From Apostichopus californicus (taxonomy: Eukaryota; Echinodermata; Holothuroidea; Aspidochirotida; Stichopodidae), in contig JAIPMN010002366.1 in the NCBI GenBank assembly GCA_020650975.1, forward strand, positions 1 to 35,384: a stretch of DNA of 35,384 nucleotides, written 5' to 3'. The notes below the pieces were generated by a model. It saw nothing but the letters and a program-made list of their open reading frames with translations, was not told the origin of the DNA and ran no database searches. Below are positions 22,969 through 34,060 of the stretch, in pieces; position 1 is the stretch's first letter; each line of letters opens with the position of its first letter. Made by a program: the position numbers and the translations under genes.

Positions 22969-25900
22969 ATGAAAATGTGGATTCGTTCGAGGAGTCTACT
23001 GTTCGCCGTATTTTTTGCATTTGGCCTTTGTTTGCTACTGTTTGTACGCCAACTGGACAGTTATCTCTTTAGTTCTGATACTAAGGCCGGCAAGATAAGT
23101 GAACATGTTCGAAAACTTAAGGTCAGTACCTTTGAAAAGCCCTGCCTCTGCAATGAGAAGTACACAGATATATCAAGCAAACCAACTTCCTTCCAAACAG
23201 AAATGTGAGTTGGCTTATTAAGTTTTATTTCATTTGTATGTATGTATACATTGTAAGCATGATCCATGCAACAATTAAGGCTTAACAAGCTACACAAAAT
23301 GTATGTTGCTTACGATTATTTCAGAGCTGTGTGTGACTCATAACTAAAGTACCTAACAAAATTTCCCATCAATTCATGATATACCTTCAACAGCTAATTC
23401 AAAAATGATTTATTAAGGAACACAATGAAATACTACCTATTGCAACACACCCTAGGGGCGCTGTTAGGCTCTGGTAATCATCCAATAACTGATAGATATA
23501 CACCACTAAGGTTATTGTTATGCAAAATAGATCAGGCCTAGGTTCGTCACTCATCTAGTAATACAGGTATCAGTTATTATAAAGTACATATATATGTTTG
23601 TAGCTATCTATACTTATAATACATTAAAGGCATTGAAGTCTCGCCCCAAACCGTGTGCGGCCATCTGAAAAAGTTAACTTTCCGTTGCTTGCAAGTGACG
23701 TTTTGTTCGTGTCGCTACAAAATGCAGACATTACAGTAATGAAACGTGATACCTTGTTATCTTTAGCTGGACCTGAGATGTCCATCGCTGTATTGTTTGT
23801 ACACAGTGCTGTGGGTATTGACCGCAGCTGTACTGTATGTACTGACTATACACTAGTGTCTAATTACCGATGGTAGTAAGCTGTGTGTGTGTATTTTCTA
23901 CGATCGATGGTGGTGTCTAACAGTTCTGTTACACCTCATTCGAAACTAGGTCAGATTACCGGCATTAGACGTTTCTTTTTGCGCGAGTCTTCACACCCTT
24001 TAAGAATGAAGGTGTGAAAGTTACCTGTCACAATTCTGGTTATAATAATTTAATGTTGATGATTAAGTCATTAAATATCTATCACCAACATTTCCAACAT
24101 TTTCACAACAACACCTTGTTGCAACCAATTTTTTTCCACTTCAAGGTTTCCTGATCAATATTGTTGTCAACCTACCATTGGCAATGGATTCGTAGCAACC
24201 GTCGTCTATAGCAACAGAGTTCATATGAATGGACTTTACAATGGTCGCTATGGAGGGAGTCATCGGGCAAGGATTCCGTCCATGGCAGCAATTTCTTTCC
24301 ATTTACCTAGTAACATGTCAATAAAATCACAAAGCTTTACCTTAGATGTCGAGCAAGGTGAGTAAATAATTTCCAAAGTATTTTTTCAATGGTTTAATCC
24401 AGATAATGTAATGTAGCACATGTATGTACATGTATGGATTTGGCTTAGAATATCACAAAATCAGACAATGAGTATATTAAAATATGATTTTCATCTTCGT
24501 GATCATTTCTTTTGACTTTCTTCTGCAGGTGTTTTCATCAGATTTGCAGAAACGTCAGAATTTAATGTCACACAAAGAATCTATGCTCACGAGTATTTGA
24601 GCAGATTGTTAGTGAATGATATCAGTGTGGTCCGTAACCCTGGTGCTATGAAGGAGGATATTACGTTGGTGCTCACTAACAATACTGGTCCTGCCAGTGA
24701 GGACATTAACTTCAAGACAGCCAATTCAACTCGGCCTGGAGTTGGGTAAAAAGTTTGATGAGATTGCTTCACGTTTAGTTGAATGTCAAAAACTAGTTGT
24801 AAAACTACTTAAATTTGCTAAGTCGACAATGTAATTTTTAAGTACATATGGATTATGACTTGTTTGTTCGCTAGATATATATGCATTAGTGTTTCTATCA
24901 CTTACATAATTGGAGATGTCATACATTGCAATCTACAAGTTTGTAAGTCCTCCTTTTCTGTTTGAAATTACTCTGAAGCCAGAGTCAATGTTTCGTCCAG
25001 GTACGGTCCTAAACTTGTCAAAAGTAAAACCAAAGACAAATAGAATCAAATAGAATGAATAAAATTTCATCTCTAACCCCACCCCTCCCCACCTCTCCCT
25101 TCTTTCTTAGAAATAAAGAATTTAAACATATCAAATTGCATGCAATATTTTTACAAAATATAAACAATAAATAAAATACAGTCTTACCTATGTCATCTCA
25201 GTAAGAGCATTCTTGTAGTTGCATTTGCTCCTCAATGTATCCCACCCTTTCTCTCTCACAAATTATTTTGTTTTACTCTTTGCAAGTATTGAATATTTTA
25301 TGTTTACATACTACAGGTACATGTCTGGCAATACTACTGTATCAGAGACAGAGACCAGTGGTACCCTTCCTGTCCACATGTACTGGACTCTTCTACCACA
25401 GAACATAACCCTATCAGCACCAGAAATGTCTCACACTTGGACTTTTATGACTTCCATCTCCAATTCTTCTTCTGAGTCAGCCTCCTTTTATGACAGGGGT
25501 ATAAAGGCTGTTTCCTCTGGGATCCTGTTTTCAACGCATAGAGATTCATGGCTTTACAAATGGAGCCAGGGTAGAGTGGACTTGGATCAAGATTTGCAGC
25601 TGGCCAAAGCCATTTATGGGAGCATGTACTACATACTGAGTTCTCTGCCCCCGTTGAGAATCGCATCGAAGCCGGACCACGATTTCACGTTCTACGGTTT
25701 AAGTCCGGCTAGTCTAGCCAGCGGTGGTGCGACCGGTGATTCATATAAGGGTCACGTCTTTTGGGACCAAGAGACATGGATGTACCCATCCATTTTGATA
25801 TTCCACCCGGAATTAGCTCGAAGAATGTTGGAGTCCCGGACGATACACCTGGATGCCGCAGCGGCAATGGCCAAGAGCAACGGTTACGATGGCATCAAGT

Positions 25901-28900
25901 TTCCTTGGGAAATGGCATACTCTGGTAAGTAGAACCGAGTGTTGACTGGTGAGAAGAGAGGAACAAATTAGGCCGGTGGATAATTTAAAAGACAGAAAGA
26001 AAGGAAAGAAGTAACAAACTATCTATTTTGGATTTAATTTAAGAATTACTTTGAGGAAAATTTGTTTTTTAATTTGGATGGTGTTAAGGTTGTAGGTATA
26101 TATATATTTTGAAATGGCAATAAATTGGTAAACAATCACAAATATTGCACAACTGGTTAGAAAAGAGGAACAAATTTGGATGATGGATAATTTAAAACAA
26201 GAACAGAAAGAAAAAGAAAGAAGAAACAAACAGACAATGTATTTTGGATTTTATTTACAAATTCCTTGGAGGAAATATTGTTTTTTAATTTGGATGGTGT
26301 TAAGGTTATAGCCTAGGTAAACATATATTTTGAAATGGCAATAAATTGGAGACAATCTAACACAGTGAAGAATTTCCAGCTTCCTCGGGGATATGAACCA
26401 GGCGCCCCCCCCCCCACTCTTTTTGTTGATGCCCTACAACTTCCTGTACAGGTTTATGAACACTAGATGTCATGTCAAGTGATTTGAAATCAAAGTAAAG
26501 ATGACTTGTTAACAGTCGAAGACAAGTTTGCAATTTGATTTGATTTTCTGATTCTGTTAAATTTGTATTTCTTCTTTGTCTGAAGCTAATAGCATCAGGA
26601 ACCTATGCAGTCATGATGGCGTGTGTGTTTGTGTGTTTATACCCGTAAGCTTGTTAAACAGATATCTCAGGAACTTTTATGTTGGATTAATGTCACATAT
26701 GGTGTTCTGATAGCCAATGGGCTGTAGATGGGACCTATTGTCATGCATCTTAATGATTGGATAGGGCTAAATGGCTGTATTTTGACAAGTTTGCATTTGT
26801 GATCTTTCATATTTGGTATGTTTGTATTGTGAGTTGCAAGTTGAGAAGCATCGCAACCATTAAGCATTGTCATTTTCTGTTATTTTTTACAGGTTTTGAA
26901 GTTTGTCCTGTACCACCCTACAGTTCAAATGAGCTACATATCAACGGCGACATAGCGTTTGCGACTCAGCAGTATCTACAGTTGACTAACGACCTAGACT
27001 TCTTGAATCACCAAGGAGGTCTTCAATTGATTGAAGGGCTTGCTAAATTCTGGGCCAGCAAAGCTGTGTATGATCCAAAGAGTGATACATATTCAATCAA
27101 AGGTCAAGAAATATTCTTTCACAAGTCAGCTAAGAATAAATGTTTCAATACACTTTCTTTTGAAGGGAAGTTCTGCCTTTAAGGTTTTACCAGACAAATT
27201 TACAATATTTTATTTCATTAGCTATATATCCATCATTGAGAAAAATGTGTAATGCTTCTTAATCTAATTCTTCTGTCAAAACTTTATATGTTTCTCTTTT
27301 CTAGATGTCATGGGACCAGACGAATATCATCAGAATATCACAAATTCTGTTTACACAAACAGTATTGCCAAGATCAGTTTAACACTGCCCTCACTGGCAG
27401 CTCGGAAACTGGGAACAGTGGCATCACCAAAATGGCAGGAAATTGCTGACAAACTTGTTATCCCCTTTGATCCAAAGAGGAACTATCACCCAGAGTTTGA
27501 TGGCTATCATTTAGGTAAGTAACGTAAATTAAGTTCAAGTCTCTCAAGAACCTTCAGGAAGCACCACTATATATATCATTCTTGTGTATGTGTGTGCCTT
27601 TATTAACCTCACAGCATTAAAATGCAGTTTCAGAATGCAAATGAATTCCTGCTCTTTTGCTTTCTATCCTGCTATTGTGCACTCTCTAGCATCCTATTCT
27701 GCCTCCTACTTCACATCTTCCTCCCGTTGTCTTCCCCCTTTTTCTCTTCCACTCCATTTTGCTACCTTCTTCTCTTCCATTGCCCTCTTTCTCATACTCC
27801 TTCTCTACCAAGTCCATCTCTCCCCTTTCTTTGTACTCGTCTTTCTCTACTCATCCTCCTCTTCCTGTCCCCCCCCCCCTCCTTGATCCACTCCTCCCTT
27901 CCTACTCCTCTTCATGTTCCTGATATTCATGCTCCTGATATTCATGCTCCTTTCACCATTGTTTTTCCTCATTTTCATATTCCTTCTTAGGTTCCCCTTC
28001 TTCCTCAACCTCACCAGTGGTCAAAATTAGTTTTACTGCCTTTTCTCTTCCTCACCTCACAAAGATGTGCCTTTTCAACTTCAGGGAATAATTTGAAAGG
28101 GAAGAACCGCAAAAAAAATAGTTTTTGGAAAACTTCCGGCAATCTTATGGATTCAAACATTTGGGGATTTTTTTACTAAATATGACCTGTTAGCATGTAG
28201 GGCAAATTTCCACTATCAGCACTGTCAATTGTTGATGCTATGTTAGCAGACCAGATATGTACTGTAGCAATTTGCCAATCCTGTGAGCAATTTTCGAACC
28301 ATGAAAATTGTTTGAAGTTAAATAGACCACAGAAAATCTGTAAAGGCATTCAAGCAGGTATGATTTCTTTGATCATTAGGTACTCTCAAAATGATATGAT
28401 CAGCCCAATTTATGATCTGTTTCCATAGGAACTAGAATCAAACAAGCAGATGCCATCCTGTTGGGATACCCTCTCATGGTGAACATTTCCGAGACGACTC
28501 GTCGAAACAATCTAGAGCTGTACGATACAATCGACGGTTACCATGTCACAGACGTCAATGGACCAGCAATGACCTGGAGTATGTACGTGATTGGTTGGCT
28601 GGAAGTAGGAAACATCACCAAGGCAGAGAAGAATCTACAAAAGAGTTTATTGAACTTGCAACAACCTTTTAAGGCGAGTGACATCAAATATTGACTTCAA
28701 TTGTGCTCGAAAGTCAAATATCGGTCACTTGACTGCTTTGTACCAGCGTTTTACTGCTACTCTCAAAGCTTTTTTTGTCTCTGTGAGACCTTTTGCTTTT
28801 ATGTCCTTACAGAAGGCGAAAGATGATGATGACATGTGCTTGTGGGTGTACGTGTGTATGTGTGAGATGCAATCACTTGTTACCACGGTAACTAAAATGA

Positions 28901-30659
28901 GGACATGTTATTTTAATTGTTTACTTGGTATTAGTGGATGCATCTTAAAACCCTACTGTGTATTGTAAAGGTTCAGTGTCATCTTTAATCACTAGAGTCT
29001 GAAGATAAATTGTTAACACAGGAACTCCCTAAATGAAGCTTGGATGAACTTCGTAGGTAGTATACGAGTCACCCCTTGGGTGAGGACCACTTTAAATCTT
29101 GTTCTTGTGTTCATAGAGATTATCCACTACTTGTAATGCATGACACAGTTTCTGTTTGTCTTTTCTCGTGCAGGTGTGGACGGAGGAGGCTACAGGGTAC
29201 GGCGCCGTCAACTTCATCACAGGAATGGGAGGGTTTCTTCAGTCAATCGTTTACGGATACACTGGATTTAGAATCAAGTCAGACGCCCTTAGGTTTGGGT
29301 TCACTCTTCCGTCGACATCAACAGAATTTAATATCACAGGCGTCACGTATCTAGGTAACGAACTGGATTTCCGAGCGACGGAGTCCACGTTGATGATAAA
29401 TATAACGTCGAGAGCACTGACAGGGGTAGACTTGGAAGTTGAAGTAGGAGACAAAACATTCCAACTGAAGATAGGTAAGTTCAGGGTCGGCAGCGCGGGA
29501 AATTTTCTAATGCTTGAACCACCCCTGTATGGTACCATTTATGTTAAGCTTCAAAGCTCTTTTTGTGACAGTTTACCCAATTCCAAACAGGATATTCATA
29601 CAGCTTATACAAAAAGAGTGATATGGCAGTACTTTAAATGAAGTTGTAAAAATTGTAAAAAATTGTCCCACCTGGGTGGGTAAGTTTTGCTGGCTAATTT
29701 CTATGTGTAAAAGTAAGAGGGCCTGACGTTTCGATCCTAGCAGGATCTACTTCAGAGGCTGAGTGACAAGTAACAGTAACAGAAGGGACAAATACACGCA
29801 CAGAATACAGACAGGTTGATGAGCATGGTGAACACAAAGAGAGTAGACAAGGGATGGAGAGAAGAAAGAAAGAAACCAACAGGGGAAGAGGAGAGGTAGG
29901 AGATAAACAGTGGAGGGATAAAGAGAGGATTTAGGGAAGGGGGTAGGGCTAATTTCTATGTTAGTACTTTGCTCTGGGAAAGCTGCACATGAAGTGTTTC
30001 CCGACTGGCAGTCATCGGTGTGCTGTGGTTCACGACTCGACAGTTGTATCAAAATGTTACTACTGGAGGGGTAATAACTGTGCTCCGGCCGTTGACATCA
30101 AAGTGTCCTTTGTGCTGATCAGTTTGGTCTTTGTGCAAGGGGTCATTTGTATGTCCATGTGGGTCTTGACAACAGTCAAACACTCCAGGTCAAGACGGTC
30201 AAGTTGAGTCTCTATCGGTCAGGCAGTGTGCGGCAGGTTTCAGTTCAGCTAATTGCAATCTTAATTGGTGTCATACCTTGTAGGGTTCAGAAACTTTGAA
30301 AAAAACCTCTGGACAATGAAACTTGTCTAATCAAGCTAATGAAATGTACATTTGTTGTGGAATAGTAGTATAGGATACATCATAAAAATATGATCCAAAA
30401 CTAAACTAAACAATATACCCTTAACTTTATCTCCTTCTTGATCGATTCTTTTAAGCAGATGTTGATTTCCTCTCATCTGTTCCCTACCATTTTTCTAGGA
30501 GAGCCTGTTTCAACTGACAATTTGCCAGGAGAAGTAAGGAAGGTCAACTCCACCAACTCGGACCGACGCAAAATGCAGAGAAAATCTCAAAACAAGCCAA
30601 GAAATCCATTCAAAAGAAGGAAAGAAGAACTAGCATCGAGATTTTCCAAAAGAGGATAA
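22969..30659 (+). CDS. PGGHG: PGGHG/ATHL1-like GH65 glucosidase (nine exons)
   Basis: Predicted protein-glucosylgalactosylhydroxylysine glucosidase, which removes glucose from the Glc-Gal-hydroxylysine unit of collagens. Exons: 22969-23204, 24146-24357, 24529-24745, 25317-25924, 26893-27102, 27305-27514, 28429-28673, 29174-29474, 30499-30659; in phase throughout, 799 aa. Human PGGHG is near 737 aa. Seen: GHVFWDQETWMYPSI with Asp372; MGPDEYH with Glu501; VWTEEATGYGAVNF with Glu650. These match, with consistent spacing, the catalytic Asp301, Glu430 and Glu574 I recall for human. Residues 10-26 are a hydrophobic segment after Lys2, Arg6 and Arg8, fitting a type II signal anchor that human PGGHG lacks. 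There are 13 N-x-S/T sequons, fitting a luminal enzyme. The C-terminal 53 residues are strongly basic. All introns are GT-AG except intron 7, which starts with GC. The ATG at 22975 is an alternative start. Confidence 0.94.
23624..24003 (+). mobile_element. TTAA-flanked MITE, family 1, copy C (PGGHG intron 1)
   Basis: A 372-bp element (23628-23999) with TTAA at 23624-23627 and 24000-24003, closely matching the copies at 1740 and 13019. It carries small insertions relative to them, such as extra bases around ATTACAGTAATG. Its right end lies about 140 bp from PGGHG exon 2. A 73-codon open frame across it is not kept open in the other copies. Confidence 0.85.
25945..26357. repeat. Tandem duplication, about 207-bp unit
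   Basis: Units begin ACTGGTGAGAAGAGAGGAAC at 25945 and ACTGGTTAGAAAAGAGGAAC at 26152, and end near AAATTGG-ACAATC at about 26138 and 26357. Substitutions and small indels separate them. The first unit starts about 20 bp after PGGHG exon 4, so the duplication lies wholly in intron 4. Confidence 0.85.
26405..26418. repeat. Poly-C run in PGGHG intron 4
   Basis: A run of about 13 C follows GAACCAGGCG. Comparable C or G runs occur near 5710, 27875 and 31382; their exact lengths are unreliable in any assembly. Confidence 0.7.
27640..28000. repeat. Pyrimidine-rich low-complexity tract in PGGHG intron 6
   Basis: About 360 bp of CT-dominated sequence, including a poly-C run near 27875 and a repeated GATATTCATGCTCCT at about 27920-27950. 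The open frames crossing it (100 and 122 codons, mostly Ser, Leu, Pro, Phe) arise from the composition and are not coding. Confidence 0.7.
28674..28675 (+). other. GC splice donor (PGGHG intron 7)
   Basis: Exon 7 ends AAG and the intron begins GCGAGT; the intron (28674-29173) ends CAG before GTGTGGACGG. Joining gives QPFK-VWTEE, matching the family sequence with no gap and correct phase. No GT donor nearby gives the same join. GC-AG introns are a known minority class. Confidence 0.85.
29692..29961. mobile_element. Insertion of 240 bp with 15-bp direct repeats (PGGHG intron 8)
   Basis: GGCTAATTTCTATGT occurs at 29692-29706 and exactly again at 29947-29961. The enclosed 240 bp begin GTAAAAGTAAGAGGGCC, carry the CCTGACGTTTCGATCCTAGC core also seen at 3034, and end in a long purine-rich stretch (about 29820-29946). 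A long target duplication with no transposase and no inverted right end fits a SINE-like retroposon. No A-tail or pol III box was recognised, so the class is open. Confidence 0.7.
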
Positions 30660-33056
30660 AAATAACGCAATAAGCTAGTCGTAGTAAACCGCAACGGAAA
30701 TTAAGTTTCAGAAACTTAACAATTAGAAAACAAACTTGAATCAACCATGAAATGTAGTAGTGCCAGTTTATTAAAAAGAAACACAAAAACGCAGCAGAGT
30801 ATCTAAGGGACGTAATAGTGATTAAAAAGTTCTGCACTATTACACGAATCTGCATTCTTACCTCTTGTTATTCCAAAGATATGAATGTCTGAAGTTTGCT
30901 GAATTTTTATGAGTTTGGTCTGGCAACATCAGAGGGAATAACATCATTATCGTCATGGCAACCGAGCAGAAAATACTGTCCCTTTGTCAATTTACCATTT
31001 CTTAAAATCACTCATCTACCATTTTTAAAATCACTAATCAAGTCCTTTGAATCATTCTCTTGCCAAAGTGAATTTGATAAAAATTTCCACTTTAAAAAAC
31101 AATTTTTTTTTTTTTTTTTTTTTATGTTCAGTGCTCACAAAACTTGCCTTTCTGTCATTAATTTTCACACCAATTTGTCACTTGTTTGTTTTGTTTTTAA
31201 AGACTGTTGAAAATGACCTAATGGCTTACTTATAGTTAGGTATAAAAAGTCAGAAATTTCAGCACTCAAATTAGTTTATTTATATCAGTTAACATCATTG
31301 AAATTTATTCAAAGGCAGCAAAGAGGTAGGGTAAAGGAGGGGTAGGAGGACCTGTCATGGTGATTTCCTGTTTTCTTTGGTGGGGGGGGGGGGAGAGGTG
31401 GAGAACCTCAAAACTTTCTAAGAAATCCTGTAGAGCAAATTTCAATATATGTCAAATAATTTTAGTTAGAAAATGTCACATTTTTTTATGTTATGTGGGA
31501 AAAGAGGAATGCATTTCTCAAAGTAGAATAACATGTCTGAAGTATTACTTTAAACTCAAACTGATATTCCATGTACAAAGTGATTAACTGTTCTCATTTC
31601 GTGATGGTGTATTTCAAGGAAATTTTGATGGGCTGGTTTGTAAGTAAATTATAATGTTTTGACATAAGTCTTTGTAGAACGTTCAATCATGTATTAATAT
31701 CACTATTTAAGTAACATTTTATAAGTGAATAGATATGCAGGGTCACTGTTTTGTTTACATAATGATGGAAGGACTTTTTTCCTTCGAGAGTCCTTAGAAG
31801 ATGTTTAATCATATTCTCAAGGAACAACATATTCTAAGTTCAATAATTAGGAAAAAAATTGATCAATCAAGGCACAACAGCTATATATATCAAATTTAGA
31901 TTCTTTTATCCTGTTCGCAAAATATTGTAACAGTTATGTTGTAACAGTTATTATGGGATTATGGAAGCAAATTTGCAACATTTGAGCAATTTTTATAGCA
32001 GATTATGATCTCTGACATGCCTTCTTTGTCTTCCATCTATCTGTATTGGATTATCGATCACAGGGTTTTGGGTGAATTTTTCTTTGGTTTTATTTACTTA
32101 ACAGTGGTATTTTCATCAGGTCAGTCAAAACTGTCTTGTTTCAAACAAAAATGTTCAGACTGAATGCCTGATTTGATCCATCAAGTATCATTCTAGCTAA
32201 ATGTTCATTTTTTGTCTAACAAGAATATATTATGTATTTGAGAAATTGAATTTAAACCCTCCCCGATCCCTCTAAAGGAAAAAAGGTAAATAAATGAAAA
32301 ATGAATTTATAAGAAAATCCATTGAAATCATAAGCCTCTAAATCTTTCAGAAAAAATAAATAGAAACTTTAGAAGAAAGTTTATAACCATCAGGGAAAGT
32401 TGGTGTTCTTGAAATTTGTTGTTCATATGCTAGAAGACAGACAAACAATGGTCAGTTAGAATTTAGCAAGCAATTTACATCCCACACTGGTTATGCACTT
32501 TTCTTTCATGAGAAATTTATTCTCTAAAGAAACATTTTGATTTCTAGGGAAACACTTTTTGCTATAGGAAAACACTTATTCTTTTGGTCACCACCTTCAG
32601 GAGGAATTTTTAGCAGCTGTAAACTAATGAACTTTCTTTAGCAGCTGATTGAATTTGATCAATAACTTTGACCAAACCAACCAAATATTGCTAAAAACAA
32701 GTAAATTGTAGGAAGTGTTAATTTAGATGGTTGTATTCAAATTTGAAATCCCCTCCAACACTTTTGCATATCACTTTTAACTTCATGCAAAGAAAAAAAA
32801 AAAATCCCTGTATTTTTCAGTCTTCTTTGAGCAAAGAAACAAAAAGATTGTAATAAATGGAAAAATAAAACAACAAAGATTCATCTCTGTGTAAAATTTT
32901 TATACTTCTATATTTATTTTAAATTCATATATATAAAATATACTTTATCTGCATCAGATGAATTAATTACACTTGAAAATATAAAACATAACTAATATTG
33001 TAACAAATCACGTCCTTTTGAAAAGCACGAGCACTAGTAAATGCTGTCAAATATGA

Positions 33057-33287
33057 TTTCTCATCCTAAGCCTGATTGCCATGGTAGGTTTAATTATCTG
33101 CAATGAAGTAGACTTAACTTATAAAGGAATAACAAAAAATTGATAATTTAAGATGATATAACACCAAAAAGGGTAAAAAATGTTTTCTCATCCTAAGATT
33201 GCCATGGTAGGTTTAATTATCTGCAATGAAGTAGACTTAACTAATAAAGGAATAACAAAAATCTATAATTTAAGATGATATAACACA
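33057..33287. repeat. Tandem duplication, 127-bp spacing
   Basis: TTTCTCATCCTAAG begins units at 33057 and 33184. Both continue with GATTGCCATGGTAGGTTTAA and end near GATGATATAACAC. A few substitutions and a short deletion separate the copies. Confidence 0.88.
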
Positions 33288-34006
33288 GAAAGTAATAGCA
33301 CATCCAGCTACAGGATTTAAATACTAAACAGTATCGCTATCTACACCACATGTGGGCCAAAGTCCGGAACCTACGCCAAACGTCCGGCGGCCTGCATGAA
33401 GGTGTCCAAAACCTTCAAAGTGCAGCTTGCAGAACCGTTTGGAACATTCTGAATCTTTTTGTTGGCCCACATGATGCAATATTCCCATTTCACAGGAGCA
33501 TGTACATCTTTATGAGTTGTGGTCCATGGATTTAGGTACAAATTTCACTGTGGCCTGTCGGATAAATTTTCGTGGTCACCCTCGATTGGCACCAGAACAG
33601 TGACTTATTTATCCGGTATCCCATCGCAAAATTGCTACGCCAAATAGTCCAATTGTTATAATAGTCTAAAGGATATATAGCAGTGTTATTTTTACACAGG
33701 AACCATATTATTCGAAAAGAAACAAAAGCAAGAACTTTCGAAAACTGTTACACAAACTTTGCACACAAACTTGGAAATTTATTCCCTTCATTAGCATACC
33801 TTCCGTAGTTCCTCAGTTTTTTTTTTATCCCCCATCACATACAGATAACGTCATACTACCAGAACAGTTCACTGAGCATCAAGAGCAGATACACTGATAC
33901 ATCAATACAGTATAAATGCCTCCTCTTTCTTACATTTAGTTTAAACTTTTGAGAGTTGCTGCACATGATGACAAAAGTCTGGGGATAATATATATATATT
34001 GCATTA

Positions 34007-34012
34007 TTTATT
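34007..34012 (-). terminator. Candidate polyadenylation signal for BLOC1S3-like gene
   Basis: AATAAA on the minus strand, about 50 bases past the stop codon of the BLOC1S3-like gene. Use of this site would give a very short 3' UTR. It is called on motif and position only. Confidence 0.4.
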
Positions 34013-34060
34013 TATGTCGATATTACACACATGTAATAGTTTTCATCCATGTTACCATGG

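Larger units (their letters stand above)
30660..34060. other. Non-coding interval between PGGHG and BLOC1S3-like gene
   Basis: About 3.4 kb of AT-rich sequence between two convergent stop codons, with no recognisable coding exon. AATAAA signals on the plus strand at 32289, 32355, 32852 and 32864 are candidates for PGGHG polyadenylation. It contains a 21-base T run (31103-31123), a G run near 31382, a tandem duplication (33057-33287) and 12-bp inverted arms at 33349-33360 and 33462-33473. Confidence 0.5.

Noticed and set aside
23655-23876. 73-codon open frame inside MITE copy C
   Set aside because: It is not preserved in copies A and B and has no transposase-like motif.
27584-27990. 100- and 122-codon open frames in PGGHG intron 6
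   Set aside because: They result from a CT-rich tract and consist mostly of Ser, Leu, Pro and Phe.
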